This document shows positions 28,573-38,822 of a DNA stretch of 64,000 nucleotides, piece by piece. Positions within the stretch are counted from its first letter, which is position 1, and each line of letters starts with the position of its first letter. The stretch covers positions 1 to 64,000 of the forward strand of contig PHET01000008.1 in the NCBI GenBank assembly GCA_002841275.1. The letters are read 5' to 3'. Made by a program: the position numbers and the translations under genes. The stretch is from Actinobacteria bacterium HGW-Actinobacteria-7 (lineage in GTDB: Bacteria; Actinomycetota; Coriobacteriia; Anaerosomatales; PHET01). Under the pieces are notes generated by a model. The model saw only the letters and a program-made list of their open reading frames with translations, was not told where the DNA came from and ran no database searches.

Positions 28573-30561
28573 CTACGCGCTGAAGATGGGCGGCGCCATC
28601 GGGGGTGCGTCGGGCGGCACTTCTCCTGTCCCAGTCGCCTCACTGGGAGGCGTCTCATCCGACGCGTCATCCGGGACCGGCGGCTCGGCGGCCTTTCGTG
28701 CAGCCTCCTCCACAAGGAATGCTTCCCAGCGGTTGTCCAACAGCGCCGCGAGTTCTTCACGATCAACTGTCTCACGTTCGATCAACACGCTCGCCATGAG
28801 ATCGAGATGTGCTCTGTTCTCGGTGAGGATCGCTCGGGCCTTCGCGTACGCGTCGTCGATGAGCCTTGAGACCTCCTTGTCGATCTCAAAGGCAATCTCC
28901 TGGCTGTAATCGGCGTTCGCCGAGAAGTCGCGTCCAAGGAACACCTCGTGGCTGGCCTCGCCGAACGTCTGCGGGCCCAGCTTCTCGGACATGCCGAAAC
29001 GCGTCACCATCTGCTTGGCGAGTTTCGTTGCACGCTCGATATCGTTGGACGCTCCGGTGGTGATGTCGCCGATGGCGATCTCCTCGGAGACACGTCCGCC
29101 CATCAAAGAGGCGATGTCGTCGAGCATTCCTTGCTTCGTCTCGAGGAAACGGTCTTCCTCGGGCAGGCTCCACGTGCTGCCCAGCGAGCGGCCGCGCGGG
29201 ATGATCGTGATCTTGTGTACGGGGTCGGCGTTGGGGAGACTGTGTCCCACCAGCGCATGCCCCGCCTCGTGGTATGCGATGACGCGCTTCTCGTCTTCCG
29301 AGATGAGCCTGCTTTTTCGCTCCGGTCCGGCGATGACCCGGTCGATGCCTTCTTCAAGCTCGCGCATGTCGATCTTCTTCTTGCCGTGACGTGCCGCCAG
29401 CAGCGCGGCCTCATTCACGAGGTTCGCTAGGTCCGCACCGGTGAATCCGGGAGTGCGGCGCGCGATGACCTCAAGATCGATGTCGTCGGTCAGCGGCTTG
29501 CCGCGGGCGTGGATCTTCAGGATGCCGTGCCTGCCGCGCAGGTCCGGCCTGTCGACAGTGATCTGCCGGTCGAATCGGCCCGGGCGAAGAAGTGCCGGGT
29601 CCAAGATGTCGGGGCGGTTCGTCGCCGCGATCAGAATGACGTTGGCCTTGAGATCGAATCCGTCCATCTCAACGAGCAACTGATTCAGTGTCTGCTCGCG
29701 TTCGTCGTGTCCGCCACCGAGACCAGCGCCACGCTGGCGACCCACCGCGTCGATCTCGTCCATGAAGATGATGCAGGGAGCGGCTGCCTTTGCCTGCTCG
29801 AACAGGTCGCGGACACGACTGGCCCCGACGCCTACGAACATCTCGACGAAGTCCGAACCGGAGATCGAGAAGAACGGCACCGCCGCTTCTCCTGCGACAG
29901 CTCGTGCCAGTAGCGTCTTACCAGTGCCTGGAGGGCCCACCAACAGAACACCCTTGGGTATCTTGGCTCCAAGTGCCTGGAACTTCGCCGGATTCGCGAG
30001 GAAGTCCTTGATCTCCTCGAGCTCCTCGATGGCCTCATCAGCGCCAGCCACGTCCTTGAACGTGATCCTGGGTTGATCGCGTGTCATGCGCTTGGCTTTG
30101 GCCTTGCCGAAACTCATGATCTTGGAGTTCCCGCCCTGCATCTGATTCATGAAGAAGAACATCACGAACACCAGCAACAGGATCGGCAACACTGAGGTCA
30201 ACAGCTGGATCCAGACGGGGGTGCCGGCGTTGTCGACGTTCCATTTGAGCTTGGGGTTCGCCTTCTCGCCGGTTGCCATGAGTTCGCTGTACTTGTCCGT
30301 GCCCGCCCACGCAGAGGTGAACTTCAGGGACGTATCCTTGGCCTTATCGGCCGCACTGGCCCAGTACGACCCCTTCACAGAGCCGTCCCGCAGCACGTAG
30401 ACCGCCTCGGACACGAGTCCTGACTGGACTTTGGCCACGAACTCGCCGGTGGTGAGCTTGGTAGGCGCCACGGCCGAGCCGCCTACGCCCTGCATCACCA
30501 AATAGACCAGCACGCCCAAGATGGCGAGATAGATGATGACAGTTCGGAAATTCTTGTTCAC
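28573..30561 (-). CDS. ftsH: ATP-dependent zinc metalloprotease FtsH
   Basis: [77 protein letters not shown] (HExxH); GTG start at 30561. Confidence 0.97.
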   Translation of the reverse strand: MNKNFRTVIIYLAILGVLVYLVMQGVGGSAVAPTKLTTGEFVAKVQSGLVSEAVYVLRDGSVKGSYWASAADKAKDTSLKFTSAWAGTDKYSELMATGEKANPKLKWNVDNAGTPVWIQLLTSVLPILLLVFVMFFFMNQMQGGNSKIMSFGKAKAKRMTRDQPRITFKDVAGADEAIEELEEIKDFLANPAKFQALGAKIPKGVLLVGPPGTGKTLLARAVAGEAAVPFFSISGSDFVEMFVGVGASRVRDLFEQAKAAAPCIIFMDEIDAVGRQRGAGLGGGHDEREQTLNQLLVEMDGFDLKANVILIAATNRPDILDPALLRPGRFDRQITVDRPDLRGRHGILKIHARGKPLTDDIDLEVIARRTPGFTGADLANLVNEAALLAARHGKKKIDMRELEEGIDRVIAGPERKSRLISEDEKRVIAYHEAGHALVGHSLPNADPVHKITIIPRGRSLGSTWSLPEEDRFLETKQGMLDDIASLMGGRVSEEIAIGDITTGASNDIERATKLAKQMVTRFGMSEKLGPQTFGEASHEVFLGRDFSANADYSQEIAFEIDKEVSRLIDDAYAKARAILTENRAHLDLMASVLIERETVDREELAALLDNRWEAFLVEEAARKAAEPPVPDDASDETPPSEATGTGEVPPDAPPMAPPIFSA

Positions 30562-30602
30562 GTGGAAGGTCTCCCTCGACCCGGCGCCCAACAGGCTACC
30601 GG

Positions 30603-31169
30603 CTAGTCAGCGTAAACCTCGGGCTTGAGTACTCCGATATAGGGCAGATTTCGGTACCGCTCAGCGTAGTCCAGCCCGTACCCGATGACGAACTCGTCGG
30701 GCACGTCAAACCCGATGTACTTACAGTCGATAGATACCCTCTGCTTGCCTTCCTTGCTCAGCAAAGTCACGACTTCCAGCGAACGGGGCTTGCGAGAGGC
30801 GAGGTTCTTGAGCAAGTACTTCAGTGTCAGCCCTGTGTCGAGGATGTCCTCGACAACCAGAACGTTCATATCCTCGATGGTCTCATCAAGGTCTTTGATG
30901 ATACGGACCACGCCCGAGGACTTGGTCGATGACCCGTAGCTCGATACCGCCATGAAGTCCAGTTCCACAGGCGAGGAGATCTCGCGGGAGAGGTCCGCGA
31001 CGAACAGTGCGGCTCCGCGTAGCACGGCAACCAGCAGGACCGGCTCGTCGCCGTAGTCTGCGCTGATCTGCGCTCCCAGTTCTGCCACGCGCGCGCGAAT
31101 CTGCTCCTCGGTGATGATCACATGAGACACGTCCGGGTGCATCGAGGTCATCTGCTCAGCCAACTCCAT
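30603..31169 (-). CDS. hpt: Hypoxanthine phosphoribosyltransferase
   Basis: [61 protein letters not shown]. Confidence 0.94.
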   Translation of the reverse strand: MELAEQMTSMHPDVSHVIITEEQIRARVAELGAQISADYGDEPVLLVAVLRGAALFVADLSREISSPVELDFMAVSSYGSSTKSSGVVRIIKDLDETIEDMNVLVVEDILDTGLTLKYLLKNLASRKPRSLEVVTLLSKEGKQRVSIDCKYIGFDVPDEFVIGYGLDYAERYRNLPYIGVLKPEVYAD

Positions 31170-31184
31170 TTCGCATAGCGCCCC

Positions 31185-32597
31185 TCAGGACGCAGGTTCC
31201 ATGAATCCCTTTTTCCACGTCAGCCGCATCGCTCTGGCCGTCGATCCGGTAACACGATACTGCTCGGCCATCCTCACGCCTGCCAACCATACGATTCTGT
31301 CGCCGTCCCTGACCACAGGAACCGCTTGTCGCAGACGCTCCGGCACCTTTGCATCGATGAGCATGTCGGAGAGCTTGCGCGTCCCCATCATCCCCAGCGG
31401 TTGCATCCGGTCTCCTTCACGCCAACCGTCCACGACCAGCTCTCCACCCACGGCAGCAACGTCAATCACGATCGAACACGGTTCTCCCGAGCGGTCATCG
31501 CGCTCGGCTATTCCTGCGACGAGCATGCCCGCCGGACCGAGGTCCGTTGTACCGGGCAGCGGGAGCAAGCCGGGTGCCACGCGAATACGGCTGCCCTCTC
31601 TTCGCAAGATGACCATACTATCGTACTCCGACATCGCCCGAAGCCCCTCTGGCAGGTCCCGCGCGAACGCGTCGTCGGCAAGTCCGTCCACCAACGCCTC
31701 CACGTGCGCCGATTCGAGCCTCGACGCCTCCGGAAAGCAGCCGATCAAGGCCTCGCGCACGGTGCGCCGGGCCATCGGACGGCCCAGCGCCAGCAGCGGT
31801 GCACGCTGCAGCATCACACGCTCGCCCGGCTCGACTGTGGAGTACTCCCGGGCGCGCTCCCGTGCTGTCGACGACAGTACTTCGTCGTCATCGGCAAGAA
31901 GGTCCATCGTGCGCGCAAGGGTCTCTCGGAAGGCAGGGTTGAGGGCGGCGGCCTGGGGCACGATCCGCTCGCGCACGTAGGCACGCATGCGAGCCGTATC
32001 GCTGTTGGACTCGTCCTCGCGCCAGCCCGCGCCACCCGCGTCGAGCCACGCACGCACCTCGGCTCGGTCGCAACCGATGAGCGGACGGACTATGCGACCT
32101 CGCACCGGAGCGATCCCGGCAAGCGAGCCGGTGCCTCCACCGGTGATCGCGCGCATCAGAAACGTCTCGACGCGGTCGTCGCGGGTGTGAGCCACGGCGA
32201 TACGGCCGCGTTCCGGCTCGACGCCCAACTCGCCGCACCAAGCGTCCAGCTCCTCGTTAGCGAAACGGTAGCGGATCCTGCGACCGGCGTCCTCGAGGTT
32301 GAGCTTCTCGGCAACAGCATAGGCACCGACGTCGTAGCGCATCACGCGGCACTCGACCGCCAGGTGATCACATAGCTCCCGCACGAACGACTCGTCGCCC
32401 TCCGAGGCATCTTCGCGCAGGCCGTGGTTCACGTGCAGCACGCGCAGCGGATGCTCACCCAGCTCACCTGCCGCAAGCAGCCGCAGCAGCGCGACCGAGT
32501 CGCCACCGCCCGACACCATCGCGAGCACCGGAGCACTCGTAGGCAGCATGGCGTAGCGAAGATCGGCCGCGCGGGCCTTATCGGCGAGAGTCGACAT
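31185..32597 (-). CDS. tilS: tRNA(Ile)-lysidine synthase
   Basis: PVLAMVSGGGDSVALLRLLAA (SGGxDS), VLHVNHGLREDA, AHTRDDRVETFLMR; next to hpt-ftsH. Confidence 0.93.
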   Translation of the reverse strand: MSTLADKARAADLRYAMLPTSAPVLAMVSGGGDSVALLRLLAAGELGEHPLRVLHVNHGLREDASEGDESFVRELCDHLAVECRVMRYDVGAYAVAEKLNLEDAGRRIRYRFANEELDAWCGELGVEPERGRIAVAHTRDDRVETFLMRAITGGGTGSLAGIAPVRGRIVRPLIGCDRAEVRAWLDAGGAGWREDESNSDTARMRAYVRERIVPQAAALNPAFRETLARTMDLLADDDEVLSSTARERAREYSTVEPGERVMLQRAPLLALGRPMARRTVREALIGCFPEASRLESAHVEALVDGLADDAFARDLPEGLRAMSEYDSMVILRREGSRIRVAPGLLPLPGTTDLGPAGMLVAGIAERDDRSGEPCSIVIDVAAVGGELVVDGWREGDRMQPLGMMGTRKLSDMLIDAKVPERLRQAVPVVRDGDRIVWLAGVRMAEQYRVTGSTARAMRLTWKKGFMEPAS

Positions 32598-32690
32598 GCA
32601 CGTAGGGTACCCGAAGCCGGGGTGTGGCACCCACGCGCGCGAGAGCATAGACTACGTCGGTACCTATCCCCGACCCTCTGGGAGACATCC

Positions 32691-33902
32691 GTGCCAGTGT
32701 TCAATCTCATAGACCCCACCCTCGCCACAATCGCCGAGAAGGTCGCGGCAGGCACCCGCCTGAGCCGCGAAGACGGCATCGCGCTCTATGCCAGCAACGA
32801 CCTGCTGGGCATTGGGCAGATGGCCGACTTCGCCCGCCGCCGCATCAACGGCGACCGCGTCTACTTCATGGTCAACCGCCACATCAACCCCACCAACATC
32901 TGCCGCAATCGATGCAAGTTCTGTGCGTTCGCCCGTAACGCCGACGAGCCCGGCGCCTACGAGATGACGCTCGACGAGGTCGCCAATGCGGCCGCAGAAG
33001 GTGCGGCTGACGGCGCCTACGAGATCCACATCGTCTCCGGCCTGCACCCCGACTGGAGCTACGAGTTCTACATCGACATGGTCGCCCGCACCCGGGCCGC
33101 CGTACCTGACCACGTGATCGTCCAAGCATTCACCGCGGTCGAGATCGAGCACATGGCGATCATCAGCAAGAAGACCACCCGCGAGGTGCTCTCGGATCTG
33201 AAGGACGCCGGACTCGACGCGCTTCCGGGCGGCGGCGCCGAGATCTTCTCGGACCGAACGCGCGTCGCCGCGTGGGACAAGAAGACCAAGGGCGACGTCT
33301 GGCTGCGCATCCACGGCGAGGCCCACGAGCTGGGCATCGCGACGAACTGCACGATGCTCTACGGACACATCGAGACGACCGACGAGCGCATCGACCATCT
33401 GATCCTCCTGCGCGAGCAGCAGGACAAGACCGGCGGCTTCCTGGCGTTCATCCCTCTCGCGTTCCACGCCGCCAACACCGAACTCGAGGACCTGCCGGCC
33501 ACCACCGGCTTCGACGATCTGAAGACGCTCGCGATCGCCCGGTTGATGCTCGACAACATCCCGCACGTCAAGGCGTTCTGGATCATGGTGGGCCTCAAGA
33601 TCGCACAGATCGCCACGGCGTTCGGTGTCGACGACATCGACGGGACCGTGGTCGAGGAGCGCATCACTCATATGGCTGGCGCGACGACGCCCGAGGCGCT
33701 GTCGAAAGACGACCTGGTCACGATGATCACCGAGGGCGGCCGCGTGCCCGTCGAGCGCGACACGCTGTATCGCATCGTGAAGATGTACGCCGAGGAGAGC
33801 GCCGCGCCCGCATGGCACGCCGGTGAGATAGGCGCTCCCCCGCTGGTCGGCGTGGCGAAGGGTACGGTCGCGACCGGCGGTCACTCCGCCGCGACGGAGT
33901 AG
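32691..33902 (+). CDS. mqnE: Aminofutalosine synthase (radical SAM)
   Basis: FMVNRHINPTNICRNRCKFCAFARN; GLHPDWSYEFYIDMV...LPGGGAEIFSDRTR; GTG start at 32691. Confidence 0.92.
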   Translation: MPVFNLIDPTLATIAEKVAAGTRLSREDGIALYASNDLLGIGQMADFARRRINGDRVYFMVNRHINPTNICRNRCKFCAFARNADEPGAYEMTLDEVANAAAEGAADGAYEIHIVSGLHPDWSYEFYIDMVARTRAAVPDHVIVQAFTAVEIEHMAIISKKTTREVLSDLKDAGLDALPGGGAEIFSDRTRVAAWDKKTKGDVWLRIHGEAHELGIATNCTMLYGHIETTDERIDHLILLREQQDKTGGFLAFIPLAFHAANTELEDLPATTGFDDLKTLAIARLMLDNIPHVKAFWIMVGLKIAQIATAFGVDDIDGTVVEERITHMAGATTPEALSKDDLVTMITEGGRVPVERDTLYRIVKMYAEESAAPAWHAGEIGAPPLVGVAKGTVATGGHSAATE

Positions 33903-33904
33903 CT

Positions 33905-34747
33905 GTGCCCCGCCCTCGTCTTGGCCATATCCAGTTCATCAACTGCCTGCCGCTGTACTACGGCATGGTCAAAAACGACGTCCTGCTCGACGTGGATCTC
34001 GTGCGCGCCAACCCGGCCGACCTCGCCCGGATGCTCGTGGACGGGGAGCTTGAGGTCGCGCCGATTCCCGCCATCGAGTACGCGCGCCACGCCGACGACC
34101 TCGTCTTGCTCCCCGAGATCGCGATCTCGAGCGATGGTGAGGTCCAGTCGATCCTGCTCCTCTCGGAAGTCCCGGCCTCAGAGCTCTCGGACAAGACCGT
34201 GGCGCTCACTGACACTTCGCGAACCTCGCAGGTACTCGCGCGCATCATGCTCGCGAAGCGCTGGGGTGTCTTGGCGAACTACGTGGAGATGCCACCGGAC
34301 CTGCCTGCGATGCTGCGGGATGCCGATGCCGCGTTGCTGATCGGCGATGAGGCGCTGCGCGCTTACTGGGAGCCACCGGCCGGCGTGAACGCCTACGACC
34401 TGGGGTCCGAGTGGACCGAGTGGACCGGCCTGCCCATGGTCTATGCGGTCTGGGCCGCCCGCCGCAGCTGGGCCACCGAGCAGCCGGACGCCGCCCGTGC
34501 GGTCTCCGAGGCGTTGTCAGGCTCGCTCGCGTACTGCCGAGATCACCTCGATGACATCAGCGACTACGCCGCGCGCTGGGAGCAGTTCGGCCCCGAGCGG
34601 TTCCGCAGCTACTTCGACGCGCTGCAGTTCCGTTTCGGCCCCCGCTACCGAGAAGGGCTGAGGCGCTACCTGAGCGAAGCGGTCTCGATCGGTCAGCTCG
34701 ACGCCGTTCCCGACATCCATGTCTTCGGAGAGGACTCACCGTGGTGA
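33905..34747 (+). CDS. mqnA: Chorismate dehydratase
   Basis: RLGHIQFINCLPLYYGM...ANPADLARMLVDGELEVAPIPAIEYARHADDLVLLPEIAISSDGEVQSILLLS. Confidence 0.9.
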   Translation: MPRPRLGHIQFINCLPLYYGMVKNDVLLDVDLVRANPADLARMLVDGELEVAPIPAIEYARHADDLVLLPEIAISSDGEVQSILLLSEVPASELSDKTVALTDTSRTSQVLARIMLAKRWGVLANYVEMPPDLPAMLRDADAALLIGDEALRAYWEPPAGVNAYDLGSEWTEWTGLPMVYAVWAARRSWATEQPDAARAVSEALSGSLAYCRDHLDDISDYAARWEQFGPERFRSYFDALQFRFGPRYREGLRRYLSEAVSIGQLDAVPDIHVFGEDSPW

Positions 34748-35880
34748 CGCCCCTCGGATCCCGCCAGGCAGCCGCTGCACTCGCGAACTCCGCCGCTACC
34801 GGCGCGCTGCGGCTCGACCCCGAGCAGGCGCTGTTCCTGCTCGAGCACGGCGACCTGCTGGACCTGGGCACCGCCGCCTCCGCGATGCGCCGGCGCCTGG
34901 TCCCCGACAACGAAGTCACCTTCATCGTCGATCGCAACGTCAACTACACCAACGTGTGTGTGAGTGGCTGCCGGTTCTGTGCCTTCTACCGCAGCACCGA
35001 CTCCGCCGACGCCTATGTGCTCACCCGCGAAGAGCTCGCCGAGAAGGTCGCCGAGACCATCGCGCTCGACGGTACCGCGATCCTGCTTCAGGGCGGCATG
35101 CACCCCGATCTGACCATCGAGTGGTACGAGGGCATGCTCACCGACATCAAGTCGGACCACCCTTCGATCCACGTCCACGGCTTTGGACCACCTGAGATCC
35201 ACCACATCGCCAAGGTGTCCGGTATCACGACCCACGATGTGCTCGTGCGCTTGCGCGATGCCGGCCTTGACTCGCTGCCGGGCGGAGGCGCCGAGATCCT
35301 GGTCGATCGCGTCCGCGGCCACGTGAGTCCCAAGAAGGCCACCAGCGACCAGTGGCTCGATGTGATGCGTACTGCGCATCAACTCGACATATCCACGACC
35401 GCCACGATGATGTTCGGCAGCATCGAGACGCTCGCCGAACGCGTCGAACATCTGCACCGGATCCGTGAAGTCCAGGATGAGGCAGTGGCCGCAGGGCACG
35501 TGGGCTTTCGCGCCTTCATCCCGTGGAGCTTCCAGCCCGGCAACACCGAGCTCGCCCGCGACGAAGGCGCCGCGGTGGGCGAGCCCATGGTGGCTGCCAG
35601 CGGTTGGGACTACCTCAAGACACTCGCCGTCTCTCGGCTGTATCTCGACAGCGTGCGCAACATCCAGGCCAGCTGGGTCACCCAAGGCGGCAAGGTGGGG
35701 CAGGTGGCGCTCGTCTTCGGCTCCAACGACATGGGCTCGACCATGATCGAGGAGAACGTGGTCGCCGCCGCCGGGACCCACTTCATGCTGGCGCGCGACG
35801 AGTTGGTCCGCCTGATCCACGACGCCGGATTCACGCCAGTGCAGCGCGACACCCTCTACCGAGAAGTGCAACGCTTCTAG
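34741..35880 (+). CDS. mqnC: Cyclic dehypoxanthine futalosine synthase (radical SAM)
   Basis: FIVDRNVNYTNVCVSGCRFCAFYRS; LQGGMHPDLTIEWYE; LPGGGAEILVDRVR. Confidence 0.92.
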   Translation: MVTPLGSRQAAAALANSAATGALRLDPEQALFLLEHGDLLDLGTAASAMRRRLVPDNEVTFIVDRNVNYTNVCVSGCRFCAFYRSTDSADAYVLTREELAEKVAETIALDGTAILLQGGMHPDLTIEWYEGMLTDIKSDHPSIHVHGFGPPEIHHIAKVSGITTHDVLVRLRDAGLDSLPGGGAEILVDRVRGHVSPKKATSDQWLDVMRTAHQLDISTTATMMFGSIETLAERVEHLHRIREVQDEAVAAGHVGFRAFIPWSFQPGNTELARDEGAAVGEPMVAASGWDYLKTLAVSRLYLDSVRNIQASWVTQGGKVGQVALVFGSNDMGSTMIEENVVAAAGTHFMLARDELVRLIHDAGFTPVQRDTLYREVQRF

Positions 35881-35949
35881 TTTGCGCCGCACGACCCACC
35901 GCTCACTGCTAGGATTTGGGAATATCAAGTAGGGAGAGGGAGGTCGACT

Positions 35950-36399
35950 GTGGAACCTTGGTTCTGGATGTGGCTCGTGGCAGCGGTTGTGTTGTCGGTG
36001 GCGGAGATATTCACCGCTGGATTCTTCATGCTGCCATTTGGTATCGGCGCCGCAATCGCTGCGGTGCTGGCCTACTTCAACGTCGCACTGACCTGGCAGT
36101 GGGTGGCCTTTGTCGGGCTCTCCTCGCTGCTTCTGTTCACCTTGCGGCGCTTCTCGGACCGGATGACCCATGAGCCGCCCCAGAAGGTCGCGGGCGACCG
36201 CCTGATCGGGCGTGCTGGCATCGTCATCGAGACCATCGACTCGCACACGGGCACGGGGCGCGTCCGCGTCGATCGCGAGGAGTGGCGGGCCGACGCCAGT
36301 ATCGATGCCGCGATTCCCGAGGGAACCCCGATCACGGTGGTCTCGGTCGTGGGCGCACACCTGATGGTCGAACCGGCACCCGCTCGGGTCGCCGAGTAG
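35950..36399 (+). CDS. NfeD-family membrane protein with OB-fold
   Basis: [37 protein letters not shown]...[33 protein letters not shown]; followed by slipin. Confidence 0.88.
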   Translation: MEPWFWMWLVAAVVLSVAEIFTAGFFMLPFGIGAAIAAVLAYFNVALTWQWVAFVGLSSLLLFTLRRFSDRMTHEPPQKVAGDRLIGRAGIVIETIDSHTGTGRVRVDREEWRADASIDAAIPEGTPITVVSVVGAHLMVEPAPARVAE

Positions 36400-36418
36400 T
36401 CAGAAGAAAGGAACCGGA

Positions 36419-37390
36419 ATGGCAGGCGTATTCAGCGTCGTCTTCATCGGACTCGTGCTCTTCGTGTTCGCCTTCATCTATCTGGCGAGCGCGATCCGCA
36501 TCATCCGCCCGTACGAGAAGGGCGTGCTCGAGCGCTTGGGCAAGTACCAGCGCACGCTCGAGCCGGGTCTGCACATCGTCATCCCGTTTCTTGACCGTGT
36601 CACGAAAGCCGACATGCGCGAGAACGTGGTCGACGTGCCGCCGCAGGAGGTTATCACCAAGGACAACGTCGTGGTCACCGTGGATGCAGTTGTCTACTAC
36701 GAGGCGACCGACCCCGTGAAGCTCATCTACAACGTGGGCAACTTCTACCTCGCCGCCACCAAGCTTGCACAGACCAACCTTCGTAACGTCATCGGTGAGA
36801 TGCAGCTCGACGAATCACTCACCAGCCGCGAGAAGATCAACGCGGCGCTCAGGCAGATCCTCGACGACGCCACCGACAAGTGGGGCGTACGTGTGGTCCG
36901 AGTCGAACTGCAGCGAATCGAGCCTCCCAAGGACGTCACAGAGGCCATGCACCGCCAGATGAAGGCAGAGCGCACCAAGCGCGCGCTGATCCTCGAGGCG
37001 GAGGGTGACAAGCAGGCCGCGATCACCCGTGCCGAGGGTTCGAAGCAGGCCGCAATCCTTGATGCAGAGGGCAAGGCCCAAGCGATCAAGAACGTCGCCG
37101 ACGCCGAGAAGTTCCAGCGCATCGCACTGGCCGAAGGCGAGGCGCGTGGAATCGAGAACGTGTTCGGCGCCATCCACGCCGGCAACCCCACCAACGACCT
37201 GCTCGCCATCCGATATCTCGACGCGCTTCCCAAGATTGCCGACGGCAAGGCCACCAAGGTGTTCCTGCCCTATGAGATCAGCGGGGTTCTCGGCGCAGTT
37301 GCGGGTCTGGCCGAAGCATTCAAGTCCGGCAGCGAGCCTGTCGCTCCGGAGCCCGAGGTCGTACCTGACGAGACATCCGAGGTCCAGTAG
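36419..37390 (+). CDS. SPFH/band-7 (slipin/stomatin/QmcA) family protein
   Basis: [70 protein letters not shown]. Confidence 0.93.
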   Translation: MAGVFSVVFIGLVLFVFAFIYLASAIRIIRPYEKGVLERLGKYQRTLEPGLHIVIPFLDRVTKADMRENVVDVPPQEVITKDNVVVTVDAVVYYEATDPVKLIYNVGNFYLAATKLAQTNLRNVIGEMQLDESLTSREKINAALRQILDDATDKWGVRVVRVELQRIEPPKDVTEAMHRQMKAERTKRALILEAEGDKQAAITRAEGSKQAAILDAEGKAQAIKNVADAEKFQRIALAEGEARGIENVFGAIHAGNPTNDLLAIRYLDALPKIADGKATKVFLPYEISGVLGAVAGLAEAFKSGSEPVAPEPEVVPDETSEVQ

Positions 37391-37455
37391 TCCGCGAGGT
37401 CCGACTCCGGCTGCGTTGACGGTCAGAGTCGGATCCACCGTTCTGGCGCGCACGA

Positions 37456-37485
37456 GAAAGGCGGCCCCCTGAGGAGCCGCCTTTC
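37456..37485. terminator. Bidirectional intrinsic terminator
   Basis: GAAAGGCGGC-N10-GCCGCCTTTC, perfect 10-bp stem, between convergent slipin and csp genes. Confidence 0.85.
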
Positions 37486-37516
37486 TTTGCGTTCAGTTTT
37501 TGGTGGAGCTGCTGAA

Positions 37517-37720
37517 CTAGAGCTTGCGAACGTTAACGGCCTGCTGCTTGCCGTTCTGGCCCGTCGCCTCTTCGAAAGCTACAGCCTGACCCTCGTCGAG
37601 GCTCTTGAAGCCGTCGCCCTGGATCTCGCTGAAGTGAACGAACAGGTCGTCGCCACCGTCGCGCTCGATGAAGCCGTAACCCTTGTCAGCGTTGAACCAC
37701 TTGACTTTACCCTCTGCCAT
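37517..37720 (-). CDS. Cold-shock protein (CspA family)
   Basis: [67 protein letters not shown]; the ORF-track start is extended upstream. Confidence 0.96.
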   Translation of the reverse strand: MAEGKVKWFNADKGYGFIERDGGDDLFVHFSEIQGDGFKSLDEGQAVAFEEATGQNGKQQAVNVRKL

Positions 37721-37812
37721 TCTTGACCCACTCTCTGCCCCTATCGGGCAAAACAAAGCGACGTGCCGGTTTTCCCTACGTCTACGAAGGGATCCACCAC
37801 GTCGCAAACAAT

Positions 37813-37831
37813 TGGACCCCGACTGGGTCCA
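37813..37831 (-). promoter_or_regulatory. Hairpin in csp 5' UTR, TGGACCC-N5-GGGTCCA
   Basis: Perfect 7-bp stem about 93 nt upstream of the csp ATG. Confidence 0.4.
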
Positions 37832-37963
37832 CACACGGACAATATCATGTTTCCCATTCCGTGCATAGATTACTCATATGAACCATAACCACGCGCTTTC
37901 TGACCCTCTGCGACGTGCGCCACGACGCCCGCTCGGGTACCCTCAATCCAAGGAGGTACGTCC

Positions 37964-38818
37964 ATGACAGACCAGAACGTCCCGTCAGCTCAGTTCGGCA
38001 TCTGCGGAGGCTCAGGCTCTCTCTCATTCGATTTTCCCGCCGCCCTGGATGACGAGCGTGTGGAGGTGCTCGCGACCGACCTGGTGTTCGACACCCCATT
38101 CGGCCGTTCCCCTGCGTTCACCCACTTCCGCGTCACCGGGTCCGGTGGACCTCGCGAGGCACTCGCGGTCAAGATGCACGGCTGGCGCCGCGGCGTGAAG
38201 CGCGGCGACGCCTCACTCCAGGTCTTCTGGGTCTTCTCGGAAGCAGGGGTCACCAAGGTGCTGGCCGATGGCGGCGTGGGATCGTTGAATCACCTGCTCG
38301 ATCCGCGCGATATCGTGATTCCCAACGACTTCATCGACCTGTCCGTCAAGCAGGACATCTACGTGCGTGGCGACCATCTGCTGATCATGCGCCGCCCCAT
38401 CTGCCCGGAGCTCTCCTCTCAACTCTACGCCGGTGCCTCGGCCGACTTCTCTCGCGTCTTCAAACGCGGCACGTATCTCGTGACCGACGGACCGCGGTTC
38501 GAATCGGTGGCCGAGGTCGACTACATGAAGCGCCTCGGGGGCGACGTGATCGGACAGTCACTGGCTCCCGAGGTCTTTCTCGCACGCGACATAGGCGCCT
38601 GCTATGCCGGGATCTACATCGTGGTGAACTACGGCGAGGGCGTCGTGCGTGAGTGGGAGCATGACGAGCTGAAGGCCGTGTTCTTCGAAGAGTCCGAGAC
38701 GATCGCGCGAATCGTTCTCGATGCGGTAGCTGATGCACCGCTGACTCAGGATTGCGGATGCATGGACCACCGCAAACCCTCGCTGCTGTCGATCCCTGAT
38801 GTCCGGACGGACGCCTAG
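37964..38818 (+). CDS. MTAP/PNP-family nucleoside phosphorylase, predicted 6-oxopurine type
   Basis: GGSGSL N-term; TYLVTDGPRFESVAEVDYMKRLGGDVIGQSLAPEVFLARDIGACYAGIYIVVNYGEG aligns to the MTAP C-terminal region with N-Y-G where human MTAP has D-Y-D. Confidence 0.8.
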   Translation: MTDQNVPSAQFGICGGSGSLSFDFPAALDDERVEVLATDLVFDTPFGRSPAFTHFRVTGSGGPREALAVKMHGWRRGVKRGDASLQVFWVFSEAGVTKVLADGGVGSLNHLLDPRDIVIPNDFIDLSVKQDIYVRGDHLLIMRRPICPELSSQLYAGASADFSRVFKRGTYLVTDGPRFESVAEVDYMKRLGGDVIGQSLAPEVFLARDIGACYAGIYIVVNYGEGVVREWEHDELKAVFFEESETIARIVLDAVADAPLTQDCGCMDHRKPSLLSIPDVRTDA

Positions 38819-38822
38819 CGGC

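Noticed and set aside
28573-32597. ftsH-hpt-tilS cluster as a novel arrangement
   Set aside because: This is a widespread bacterial gene order.
32664-33884. 406-aa ORF on minus strand
   Set aside because: Antisense to mqnE, whose radical SAM motifs are clear; no recognisable motifs on the minus strand.
32691-35880. mqnE-mqnA-mqnC as a novel pathway
   Set aside because: Known futalosine menaquinone pathway; only the downstream phosphorylase/deaminase pair was kept as unusual.
34693-36360. 555-aa ORF on minus strand
   Set aside because: Antisense shadow of mqnC and nfeD; low-complexity H/R/G-rich composition typical of GC-rich codon-phase artefacts.
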